This document shows positions 1-7,106 of a stretch of DNA of 64,000 bases, piece after piece. Location: the NCBI GenBank assembly GCA_903829815.1, contig CAIKRR010000029.1, positions 62,001-126,000 of the forward strand. The letters are read 5' to 3'. This stretch comes from an uncultured Pseudomonadota bacterium (GTDB lineage: Bacteria; Pseudomonadota; Gammaproteobacteria; Burkholderiales; SG8-39). The position numbers and the translations under genes were made by a program. The notes under the pieces are model-generated. The model saw only the letters and a program-made list of their open reading frames with translations, was not told the origin of the DNA and did not search any database. The first letter of the stretch is position 1, and every line of letters starts with the position of its first letter.

Positions 1-62
1 CCGATGATTTCAAGATTCTTCGATGCGGCATTGAGTCCGCTGATGGCTTGCTGAAAACTCAC
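1..62 (-). CDS. flgE: Flagellar hook protein FlgE, N-terminal fragment
   Basis: Only the first 20 or so codons are present; the rest lies beyond base 1. From a GTG at 62 the peptide begins MSFQQAISGLNAASKNLEI, the conserved N-terminal D0 helix of hook proteins with its N-x-x-S-x-N-L signature. An AGGAG seven bases ahead of the GTG supports this start. FlgE polymerises into the hook under the FlgD cap, and flgD, flgC and flgB precede it on the same strand, so flgBCDE look like one operon. The family is clear, but other hook or rod proteins share this N-terminus, so position in the operon also supports the name. Confidence 0.85.
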   Translation of the reverse strand, partial: MSFQQAISGLNAASKNLEII

Positions 63-160
63 GATGGTGCTCCTGTCTGGGGTGCCGTTTGGGCCGGCTG
101 CCTGAGTCCGGTTCGGCCCCGAAGCGCCGGGGCCGTGTTTTCGCTGGGGGACGGCTGCGG

Positions 161-847
161 TTACATCATCTGCACGACATCGGAGAGCGACTTCACGCCG
201 AGGCTCCCCAGGTTCAATTGCGGCTGACCGTTGGCGTTCTGCTGCACCCCCTGGACGACACCGGCTGCAAGCGTGGAAGCCGACACCGCCTGACCGCCCG
301 AGGTGGCCTGGACGCTGAAGGTGTACTGGCCGGGCCGCGCCTGCGACCCATCGCTCTGGGTGCCATTCCAGCTGAAGAGCGACATGCCGGCGCCGGTGCC
401 AGTCAGTGGCAGTTGTGCGACCACCAGGCCGCTCGCGTTGCGGATCGTGATCGATCCACCGTCCACGGCCGAGGGCAACTGGTAGCCACCACCGGTTGCG
501 CTGCCATTGCTGAAATCGAGTCCGTCGCCAGCGACCAGGGCGGTATGTCCCACCAGATTGGTCGAGTCCAGCGTCTGCAGCGAGCCGATCTGTCCGAGCA
601 GCGAGGTGATGCTGGTGTTGAGATTCTGGATGCCCTGCACCGAGCTGATCTGCGCCAGTTGCGAGGTCATCTGCGAGGAATCCATCGGATTCATCGGGTC
701 CTGGTTCTTCATCTGCGCGACCAGCAAGGTCAGAAACTGATTCTGGATCTGTGCTGCACTGCTGCCCGATCCCGCAGCCGAGGCAGCGGTGCCGGCAGCC
801 GTTGCCAGGCCGGGGTTGCCCGCGGGCGCAAGGGTGCTGATGCTCAT
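161..847 (-). CDS. flgD: Flagellar hook assembly (capping) protein FlgD
   Basis: The 228-residue product has the FlgD N-terminal signature at about residues 36-75, including FLTLLVAQMKNQDPMNPMDS, followed by a beta-rich C-terminal half of the FlgD Ig-like/TUDOR type. FlgD is exported and sits as a cap on the growing hook, then is discarded. The first 30 residues are Ala/Gly/Ser-rich, as expected of a disordered export signal. It lies between flgC and flgE in the standard order. Length is normal for the family. Confidence 0.96.
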   Translation of the reverse strand: MSISTLAPAGNPGLATAAGTAASAAGSGSSAAQIQNQFLTLLVAQMKNQDPMNPMDSSQMTSQLAQISSVQGIQNLNTSITSLLGQIGSLQTLDSTNLVGHTALVAGDGLDFSNGSATGGGYQLPSAVDGGSITIRNASGLVVAQLPLTGTGAGMSLFSWNGTQSDGSQARPGQYTFSVQATSGGQAVSASTLAAGVVQGVQQNANGQPQLNLGSLGVKSLSDVVQMM

Positions 848-914
848 GAACGATCGCTCCGTGTGATGGGTACCAGAAAAACACCGGCTTGCAAGAAGAC
901 GACGACAGCGACGC

Positions 915-1406
915 TCATGATGTGATCTGCAGCGTGTGCATCATCAGCGTCTTGGCGGTGTTCATGACCTCGGCATTGGCCTGATAGGAGCGCGATGCCG
1001 AGATCATGTTGACCATTTCCTCGACGACGTTGACGTTGGGCTGATTGACATAGCCCTCGCCATCGGCCATCGGATGCTTGGGGTCGTAGATGCGCTTGGC
1101 CGGGACCGAACTCTCGACGATGCCACTCACCTTGACCCCGACCGGGCTGGCACTGCTCGACACGGTGTAGCCACTGCCTTGCCCGACGGCCGCAGTCAGC
1201 AACGGCGACACCGGAACTGCGGGCCCACTGCTCGGATTGGCCGACACCGGTGAAGCTTCGAACACCACCTGGCGCGCCTTGTAGGCCTTGCCATCGGGTC
1301 CGGCAACTGAGTCGGCATTGGCCAGGTTGCTGGCCACGACATTGAGCCGCTGGCTCTGCGCCACCATGCCCGAGCCGGCCACATCGAAGATCTTGAAAAG
1401 CGACAT
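915..1406 (-). CDS. flgC: Flagellar proximal rod protein FlgC
   Basis: The 163-residue product begins [20 protein letters not shown] and continues into [13 protein letters not shown], the rod-protein N-terminal motif. It ends with the matching C-terminal helix ([12 protein letters not shown]-like, then [19 protein letters not shown]). These paired ends form the coiled coil that packs in the rod. FlgC is slightly longer than the E. coli protein (134 residues) because of a Ser/Pro-rich insertion around residues 50-80. It starts 14 bases after flgB ends, so the two are probably translated from one message. Confidence 0.96.
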   Translation of the reverse strand: MSLFKIFDVAGSGMVAQSQRLNVVASNLANADSVAGPDGKAYKARQVVFEASPVSANPSSGPAVPVSPLLTAAVGQGSGYTVSSSASPVGVKVSGIVESSVPAKRIYDPKHPMADGEGYVNQPNVNVVEEMVNMISASRSYQANAEVMNTAKTLMMHTLQITS

Positions 1407-1420
1407 CTCGATTCTCCCGC

Positions 1421-1867
1421 TCAGCCGTTGCTGCCGTTTTGCATCGCTGCCTGCAGCGTCTTCATGTCATTGGCGACGAAACGCAATGTGGCCTCGTAGC
1501 GAATGGCGTTCTCGGCAAACTGCGCACGCTCGAGATCGAGGTCGACCGTATTGCTGTCGATCGCTGCCTGCCCCGGTGTGCGGTAGACAAGATCAGCACC
1601 GCCGCTCAGTGCCGCGAGACTCATGTGACCGGCTCGAGTGGTTACCGGCGCCAGCGCCGAAGAGGGCGCGGCGGTGGTCGAGCGATCACCGGCACCCGCC
1701 GCAGAACCGGTCTGCCGTTGCAAAGTCGCTGCGAAATCGAAATCCACCGCCCGATAACCAGGGGTGTCGGCATTGACGATGTTGCCGGCCAGCACCTGTT
1801 GCCGTGCCGCGCGCAGCTTCAGTGCTTGTGACTGGAAATCAAGTGACTGGATGATTGGTCCGAGCAT
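1421..1867 (-). CDS. flgB: Flagellar proximal rod protein FlgB
   Basis: Starting at the ATG at 1867 the product is 148 residues and opens [20 protein letters not shown], then [12 protein letters not shown], the FlgB N-terminal signature. An upstream in-frame ATG at 1942 would add 25 residues without family similarity, so the internal start is preferred; it has GGGGAGA just upstream. The C-terminal part ends in a helix that pairs with the N-terminus. FlgB is the first rod component assembled on the MS ring. It is the first gene of the leftward flgBCDE operon and diverges from flgA. Confidence 0.95.
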   Translation of the reverse strand: MLGPIIQSLDFQSQALKLRAARQQVLAGNIVNADTPGYRAVDFDFAATLQRQTGSAAGAGDRSTTAAPSSALAPVTTRAGHMSLAALSGGADLVYRTPGQAAIDSNTVDLDLERAQFAENAIRYEATLRFVANDMKTLQAAMQNGSNG

Positions 1868-2045
1868 CGCGCTCTCCCCAGGGCTGACCGCAACAGAAGT
1901 GCCGGTCGATGGGACGATTATCCGCAGCACCCCCGCATCCAATTGGCCGATAAGAGGGCGTCAATCCGCGCTGATCATCGATTCAACAATGGCACGCGCC
2001 TCTACCCTGTCGAGCATTCGACACAGCCATGCGAGAGCAACAGCC
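1868..2045 (+). promoter_or_regulatory. Divergent flgB / flgA regulatory region
   Basis: This 178-base gap separates the leftward flgB operon from the rightward flgA operon and must hold both promoters. On the minus strand a GATAAT (plus-strand ATTATC at 1917-1922) lies about 50 bases before the flgB start without a recognisable -35, as is common for FlhDC-activated class II promoters. On the plus strand a GCCGATAA (1946-1953) matches a sigma-28 -10 element, but the expected -35 is missing. No FlhDC box could be identified by eye, so the assignment rests on position and these partial matches. Confidence 0.4.
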
Positions 2046-2924
2046 ATGAAGAAAGGGACCATGAAAAAGCGGACCATGAACAAAGGCTCCGCGAACGCAG
2101 AAACAACGACCGTGCCGAGCACGGCTGCGGCCAGCACGGACACACGGACCGATCGCCACGGCGAATCGTCTCGCCGCGCCGCGTCAGACCGCCTGTCTCG
2201 CACCATCACGGTGGCTGCGCTGTCGCTCGGACTGTCGCTTCCGCTCTCGACTCCGATCTCGCACGCAACTCAGGGCCACGATGAGGAGAAAGGCACCGAC
2301 TCGGCCCTCGTCCAGCGCCTGGTTCGCGACTTCGCCGAACTCGAAGGTGGGCAAGCAGCAGCGGCGACGGGTGGCCGAGTCGACATCGAGCCAGGGCTGC
2401 TCGACAGCCGCATACGTCTCGCTGCCTGCCAGCAAGCGGAGGCATTCCTGCCACCCAACGCGCGTCTGTGGGGCCGCACTCGGGTGGGCGTTCGGTGCAA
2501 GGAAGGTGCCCGCTGGACCGTGTTCGTGCCGATCGACGTACGCATCTTCATCCAGGCCGCCGTGGTGGCGCGCCCCGTGCAGGCCGGTCAGATGATCACG
2601 GCCGAGGACATCCGCATCACCGAAGTAGACATCACCCGTGAGGCCCAGACGATCTCGGCTGACGGGCGTGAACTGATCGGACGGGTAGCCACGCGGAACC
2701 TGCTGCCCGGCAGTACCCTGCAAGCCGGATTCTCCCGACCGCGCGTGGTGATGCAGCAAGGCGATCTGGTCAAACTCGTCTACCTGGGCCGCGGCTTCAC
2801 CGTCGAAGGTGAGGGCCGCGCGGTAGGCGCCGCATCAGAAGGCGAGCCGGTTCGCGTACAGGTTGAATCGGGCCGGGTCATCGCCGGCACGGCCCGCGAC
2901 GGTCGTCGCGTGGAGATTCGCTGA
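2046..2924 (+). CDS. flgA: Flagellar P-ring formation chaperone FlgA
   Basis: The C-terminal 220 residues match FlgA, a periplasmic chaperone for P-ring assembly around the rod. They carry an SAF domain (residues about 140-210, with VVARPVQAGQMITAEDI and the later LPGSTL segment) and end in the FlgA C-terminal barrel with VVMQQGDLVKLVY. A hydrophobic signal segment (TITVAALSLGLSLPLSTPISHA) precedes the mature part by an unusually long basic, Lys/Arg/Thr-rich leader. The start is uncertain: ATGs at 1989, 2046, 2061 and 2076 are all in frame. The one at 2046 has GAGAG eight bases before it. Confidence 0.88.
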   Translation: MKKGTMKKRTMNKGSANAETTTVPSTAAASTDTRTDRHGESSRRAASDRLSRTITVAALSLGLSLPLSTPISHATQGHDEEKGTDSALVQRLVRDFAELEGGQAAAATGGRVDIEPGLLDSRIRLAACQQAEAFLPPNARLWGRTRVGVRCKEGARWTVFVPIDVRIFIQAAVVARPVQAGQMITAEDIRITEVDITREAQTISADGRELIGRVATRNLLPGSTLQAGFSRPRVVMQQGDLVKLVYLGRGFTVEGEGRAVGAASEGEPVRVQVESGRVIAGTARDGRRVEIR

Positions 2925-2964
2925 AGAAATGCCCATCGCTGCCGTTCATGCAAGGAACAAGGAT

Positions 2965-2997
2965 GCCATGGCCAGGCATGCCATGGCCCGGCATGCC
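2965..2997 (+). repeat. 15-bp imperfect direct repeat in the flgA-flgM gap
   Basis: Two adjacent copies of a 15-base unit, GCCATGGCC(A/C)GGCAT, occur at 2965-2979 and 2980-2994, followed by GCC. Each unit contains the palindromes GCCATGGC and, across the junction, GGCATGCC. The block lies about 80 bases upstream of the flgM sigma-28 promoter. No known binding site was recognised. Confidence 0.6.
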
Positions 2998-3074
2998 AAG
3001 GACAAGAACGCGATCGACAAGGGCGCGGTACAGCGCGCCGCGCGTCGTGCATGAAGATGTGTGCACAATTCCGC

Positions 3075-3101
3075 TCAAGTTCTGGTCATGCCTGCCGTTA
3101 G
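3075..3101 (+). promoter_or_regulatory. Sigma-28 (FliA) promoter for flgMN
   Basis: The sequence TCAAGTTC (3075-3082), an 11-base spacer and GCCGTTAG (3094-3101) fit the sigma-28 consensus TAAAGTTT-N11-GCCGATAA with exact spacing. It lies about 60 bases upstream of the flgM start. The same -35 octamer, TCAAGTTC, recurs in front of fliC. A FliA-dependent promoter in front of the gene for its own anti-sigma factor is the arrangement known from enterobacteria. Confidence 0.75.
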
Positions 3102-3164
3102 ACCAGATGGACTTCGTGGCAACCGCCGCGAGCCACCCGAATGCTGCATTACCGGAGAGCTATC

Positions 3165-3488
3165 GTGAAGATCGGACCCAATCTCGAGCCTGGACGGCCT
3201 GGCAACGCCGGCAGCACCGGGAGCGCTCGTACCGACTCGAAGCAGTCCACCACCCCGATTGCCATCACCCCGAGCGGCGCCACGACCGTTCAGTTGTCGG
3301 AGGTTTCCGCACGTCTGGGTGGGGTCGATGCCCTGGCGGCAAGCTCGGCGCCCTTTGACGGCACTCGGGTCGAGGCTATCAAGTCGGCGATCAGTGATGG
3401 CAAGTTCAAGGTCAATGCAGGCGTGGTCGCCGATCGGCTGATTGCCAGCGTTCAGGCCATGCTGACTCAGGCGGGTCGGCGCACATGA
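3165..3488 (+). CDS. flgM: Anti-sigma-28 factor FlgM
   Basis: The GTG at 3165, preceded by GGAGAG, gives a 107-residue protein beginning MKIGPNLEPG. The C-terminal half holds the FlgM sigma-binding region, with VQLSEVSARLGG and RVEAIKSAISDGKFKVNAGV followed by VADRLI. FlgM binds FliA until it is exported through the completed hook-basal body. The N-terminal third is Gly/Thr/Ser-rich, consistent with the disordered export signal. It follows flgA and overlaps flgN by four bases, and it has its own sigma-28 promoter. Confidence 0.93.
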   Translation: MKIGPNLEPGRPGNAGSTGSARTDSKQSTTPIAITPSGATTVQLSEVSARLGGVDALAASSAPFDGTRVEAIKSAISDGKFKVNAGVVADRLIASVQAMLTQAGRRT

Positions 3489-3940
3489 ACCTTCGCCAGG
3501 CCATGGAAGCCCAGTTGCTGGCGCTGGAATCACTCGATGCACTCATCATGCAGGAACGCGCACTCCTCCTCGCGCCGCACCCGGGCAATATCGTCGCGGT
3601 GCTTGCTCACAAGGATGCAGCCTTGGAGCAGATCGGCAAAGCCGCACGCGCGCTGACAGAGGCGCTGGCGAACGCAGGCTTGCCAGCATCGCACTATCGG
3701 GTGAGAGATGCCTTGGGTCAGGACATCGAACTGCTGACGGTCTGGAAACGCCTGCGCCAGGCCATGGACCTGACCCGCGAACGCAACGCACTCAATGGCC
3801 AGTTGATCGCGCAGCGACTGCAGTTCACCACGGCGCGCCTTGATGCACTGCGTGGCGCAGCCATGCGTACCAGCATCTATGATCAGCGCGGTCGCGCTGG
3901 CGAATCGCAGCCCACCGGCCGGATGATTGCCGCTGCCTGA
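3485..3940 (+). CDS. flgN: Flagellar export chaperone FlgN
   Basis: This 151-residue, largely helical protein overlaps the flgM stop as ATGA. It has the FlgN-family layout: an N-terminal helix around LLALESLDALIMQERALLL, a central region with a lysine-aspartate motif (HKDAALEQI), and a C-terminal helix ending in YDQRGRAGES, which resembles the family's Y-x-x-x-G-R end. FlgN escorts the hook-filament junction proteins FlgK and FlgL to the export gate. Identification rests on motif pattern and operon position. Confidence 0.88.
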   Translation: MNLRQAMEAQLLALESLDALIMQERALLLAPHPGNIVAVLAHKDAALEQIGKAARALTEALANAGLPASHYRVRDALGQDIELLTVWKRLRQAMDLTRERNALNGQLIAQRLQFTTARLDALRGAAMRTSIYDQRGRAGESQPTGRMIAAA

Positions 3941-3966
3941 GCGGCTGATTCATTCCCGCGGCTGTT

Positions 3967-4713
3967 TCAGTCGCGGACACCGCTGCTGCTCTGAAAACCC
4001 CACTCACGCAAGCGGCTGCGCAGACGCGAAACCGTCTGGCTGTGCAACTGGCAGATGCGCGATTCGGTGACACCGAGCACTGTCGCGATCTCGCGAAAAT
4101 TCATTTCCTGTTCATAGTACAGCCCCATCAGGAGGCTCTCGCGCTCCGGCAGCGCCTCGATGGCCTCGACCAGCGCTTGTCGAAAGCTGGCATCCTGGAG
4201 TTGGGCGAGCGGGTCGCCGGCTGCGTCGATGCAGTGTCGGTCGAAGAAACTGTTACCGCCTTCGCCAGCGTCGTCCATATCTTCTGCGTAAAGCAACTGG
4301 GCGCCTCGGGTGTCCTGCAACATTTCCTGATAGACGCCCAGAGCGATACCCAGTTCGCCGGCAATCTCCTGCTCGAGCGCAGGGCGCTTGAGCTTTTGCT
4401 CGACTCGCGAGATCGCACCATCGATGGTGCGCTGGCTCTTGCGCACGCTGCGCGGCAGCCAGTCGTTGGCGCGCAGTTCATCGAGCATGGCACCGCGAAT
4501 GCGTTGCATGGCGTAGGCCTCGAAGTACGCCCCCTGCCCATCCTCGAACCGCGCCACGGCATCCATGAGGCCGATCATGCCGGCCTGAATCATGTCGTCG
4601 GCCTCGACGCTTGCGGGCAGTCGGGCCAGGAGGTGATGCGCCATGCGCTTCACCAGCGGGGCAAAGCGCGTCAGGTAGTCGTCACGCTCCAGCGTTCCGG
4701 CGGCTGTATACAT
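3967..4713 (-). CDS. fliA: RNA polymerase sigma-28 factor FliA
   Basis: From the ATG at 4713 the product is 248 residues. Region 2 is seen in DDMIQAGMIGLMDAVARFE and AYAMQRIRGAMLDELRAND, and region 4 in the C-terminal helix-turn-helix MNFREIATVLGVTESRICQL. These are the hallmarks of the FliA/WhiG class of sigma factors that transcribe late flagellar genes. An upstream extension of the frame to 4833 overlaps flhG and lacks similarity, so it is not used. Two promoters in this window, for flgM and fliC, match its recognition sequence. It is the last gene of the flhBAFG-fliA cluster. Confidence 0.96.
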   Translation of the reverse strand: MYTAAGTLERDDYLTRFAPLVKRMAHHLLARLPASVEADDMIQAGMIGLMDAVARFEDGQGAYFEAYAMQRIRGAMLDELRANDWLPRSVRKSQRTIDGAISRVEQKLKRPALEQEIAGELGIALGVYQEMLQDTRGAQLLYAEDMDDAGEGGNSFFDRHCIDAAGDPLAQLQDASFRQALVEAIEALPERESLLMGLYYEQEMNFREIATVLGVTESRICQLHSQTVSRLRSRLREWGFQSSSGVRD

Positions 4714-4717
4714 GCGA

Positions 4718-5605
4718 TCAATGACTCCGGATGAATGCGGTCGCAGCCGACACGGTGATGCCTGTCGCGGGCGAAAGGGGCATGGCGGCCGCAGACCTGG
4801 ACGCTGAAGCGATTGCCGGGCGCCCGATGCCATCGATGGTCTCGATCACCGATTGCCAGCGACACGATGCGCGCGCAAGGCGACGCCATTGAGCGGCCCG
4901 CGGGGTGCTCGCCGGGCCACTGAGCGTGCGCGCCCGATTGGCCTCGGGCGGCAACCAGCCACCGCGCTGCGGCAAGAGGTGCAGGAATCGCGCCGCTGTT
5001 GACTCGATGCGCCGGCAGGCGCTCTCGGCCGTCATGGCATTCGACACACCATCCATCACCAGACGAATCTGAGCGCCGCGCACTGCAAGGCTCTTGATCA
5101 ACTGATAGGCGCTGGTGAGCCCGTTGGGATCGCTGGCAGCAAACACGACAAATTCGCACCCGGCCACGAGCAGCGAGGACAGAGCCAGCGGATGACCACT
5201 GGCAAGAAGTACCGTATCGACCGGTGCCGCCAGCGCTTGCAACCGGGCGAAGAGCCCCGCACAGCCCCCACCTCGGGCATCGAGCACGGAGAAGGCCTTG
5301 CCCACCGGCATCCAGCGCACTCCGGGCGCAAGATCGCGCGTGATCTCGTCGGCGGCAACACGCCCGGCGACCAGATCCGAGAGGTCACCACAGCGGGCGT
5401 GCGCCTGCGAGTCGGCCTCGCTCCACTCGTGATCGAGAATGAGCACACGCTCGCCTTGGGCTGCCAGCGCGCAGGCCAGCTCGAGCGGTCGACGACCAAG
5501 CGGCTCTGCGGCAGCCAGGGGCAACATGCGCAGACGCGCTGCGGCAAAGAGCTGACGCAGGCCGCTTGCCTGGTCAAAGGTCATGGGTAGCGATGCCTCA
5601 GGCAT
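4718..5605 (-). CDS. flhG: Degenerate MinD/ParA-like flagellar regulator (FlhG/FleN position)
   Basis: This 295-residue protein sits between flhF and fliA, the usual place of FlhG (FleN). It opens with MTFDQASGLRQLFA, like the FlhG N-terminal motif that touches FlhF, and has ParA/MinD-like strands such as GERVLILDHEW. However, the segment where the P-loop should be reads RMLPLAAAEPLGRRPLEL, with no G-x-GGxGK(T/S). ATP binding is therefore doubtful. FlhG normally limits flagellar number as the ATPase partner of FlhF. The ATG at 5605 overlaps the flhF stop by eight bases; an internal ATG at 5584 is possible. Naming is by position and weak similarity. Confidence 0.72.
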   Translation of the reverse strand: MPEASLPMTFDQASGLRQLFAAARLRMLPLAAAEPLGRRPLELACALAAQGERVLILDHEWSEADSQAHARCGDLSDLVAGRVAADEITRDLAPGVRWMPVGKAFSVLDARGGGCAGLFARLQALAAPVDTVLLASGHPLALSSLLVAGCEFVVFAASDPNGLTSAYQLIKSLAVRGAQIRLVMDGVSNAMTAESACRRIESTAARFLHLLPQRGGWLPPEANRARTLSGPASTPRAAQWRRLARASCRWQSVIETIDGIGRPAIASASRSAAAMPLSPATGITVSAATAFIRSH

Positions 5606-7046
5606 ACGCCACCCCGCTGGTCAGCCCCTCGTCTCGGGCCCAGGCCGCAAAGAGGGTGGCCTCCTCGACGCCGAAGCGCGCAGTCGTTTTCGAGGCAGCC
5701 GCGAGCGCCGCGTCGATGAGCGCATCGCGCGAGGGAGCAATCAAGTCTTCAGGAACCCGCTGTCCGTTGGCGCAAAAGAGGAGCGGCAGGCGATGACGCA
5801 GCAGCACATCGAGTCCGGCACCGAGCTTCACCGCCTCGTCGACCTTGCTGAGGATGGCACCGGCCACCTTTACGCCTTCGGCACGCCCGGCATAAATCGA
5901 GATGACATCCTCGAGAGTTTCGAGCTGGGCATTGGCCGGCAACACCACCACTCGGGTCACACCACAACCATCGAGCATCTGCAACTGTTCGCCGACTCGC
6001 TCGTCACGCTGCCCCATCCCGATGGTATCGACCAGAATCAGGCGCTTTTGCGCAAGCTGCTGCAAGGTCTCGGCAAGCCCGGTCGCATCGTGCACTGTAT
6101 GCACCGGCACACCCAGGATGCGACCAAACACCCGCAGCTGGTCCTGCGCGCCGATGCGGTAGCTGTCGGTGGTGATGAGCCCCAGACTCTGGGCGCCGTG
6201 CTTTACCACGCAACGCGCGGCGATCTTCGCAACCGTGGTGGTCTTTCCCACGCCGGTCGGCCCGGTAAAGGCGTATACGCCACCACGGGCAATCAACACC
6301 TCTTCACCGTCGACGCATTCGAGACGCGAGGCCAGTTGCCGACGTGCCCAGGAGCGCGCAGAGGCACCCACACAGTTCTCGGGCAAAGCGTTGGAGGCGG
6401 CACGCGCAAGCGCACTGCTGAAGCCGGCGGCGAGTAACTGGCACATCAGGTTGACGGCGGCGGGCCGCCGCTTGAGATTGTCCTGCCAGGCGAGCGAGCT
6501 GAATCGCTGCTCGACCATGCCACGCAGCGAGCGGATCTCCTCGAGCAGTTCGAGTTCCATCGACGGGCCAGCGGGCACCCGCGGCGCAGGCTCGGACTCG
6601 ACTGAATGCAGGGCCTCGAGCAAGGTCGATTCGGACGGTGCGGGTTCCTGCTTCGGCACACGAACACCTGGCACACGAATCGCCGAGGTCGTGATGGTCG
6701 GTGCGCTCAAGGTCACCGCAATCGGCTGTGAAAGTCCCAAGGCGGACATCGAGGCGCGGTTGTGCGGCGCCGGCTCCCCGAACAAGGCAGTGGGCGCCGG
6801 CGCAGGCGCCATGAACTGGCGCTCACTGGCCGCCAGATAGGCCGGCGTCGCACCCGGGCGCACCGCTTCCAGGTCGGCCTCGCTGGGGGTGACGACCGCC
6901 GACAGGTTGCGCTCATCGATCGCCAGTATCTCGACCCCGTCAGCGGTCTGCCGGTTGGAGAGAATGACCGCATCCTCACCAAGCAGTGTGCGGACTCGGG
7001 CAAGGGCATCACGCATGCTCGCTGCAACTATCTTCTGGATCTTCAT
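5598..7046 (-). CDS. flhF: Flagellar placement SRP-type GTPase FlhF
   Basis: The 482-residue product begins MKIQKIVAASMRDALARVR, typical of FlhF. It has a Pro/Ala-rich linker, then an NG GTPase domain with the P-loop GPTGVGKT at about residues 262-269, TTDSYRIGAQDQLRVFG, and the G3-like DTIGMGQRD. FlhF marks the site of flagellar assembly and recruits the export apparatus. A GTG at 7055 would add three residues. It follows flhA by about 60 bases and its stop overlaps flhG. Confidence 0.95.
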   Translation of the reverse strand: MKIQKIVAASMRDALARVRTLLGEDAVILSNRQTADGVEILAIDERNLSAVVTPSEADLEAVRPGATPAYLAASERQFMAPAPAPTALFGEPAPHNRASMSALGLSQPIAVTLSAPTITTSAIRVPGVRVPKQEPAPSESTLLEALHSVESEPAPRVPAGPSMELELLEEIRSLRGMVEQRFSSLAWQDNLKRRPAAVNLMCQLLAAGFSSALARAASNALPENCVGASARSWARRQLASRLECVDGEEVLIARGGVYAFTGPTGVGKTTTVAKIAARCVVKHGAQSLGLITTDSYRIGAQDQLRVFGRILGVPVHTVHDATGLAETLQQLAQKRLILVDTIGMGQRDERVGEQLQMLDGCGVTRVVVLPANAQLETLEDVISIYAGRAEGVKVAGAILSKVDEAVKLGAGLDVLLRHRLPLLFCANGQRVPEDLIAPSRDALIDAALAAASKTTARFGVEEATLFAAWARDEGLTSGVAYA

Positions 7047-7106
7047 CGGGGTCACCGCTCAGGGTTCAGAAACGTGGGTTTCGGGAAATCGGAAGGTTCT
7101 GCTGCA

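Noticed and set aside
1946-1953. GCCGATAA on the plus strand as a sigma-28 promoter for flgA
   Set aside because: The -10 match is perfect, but no TAAA- or TCAAG-like -35 is present 10-13 bases upstream. flgA is usually FlhDC-dependent.
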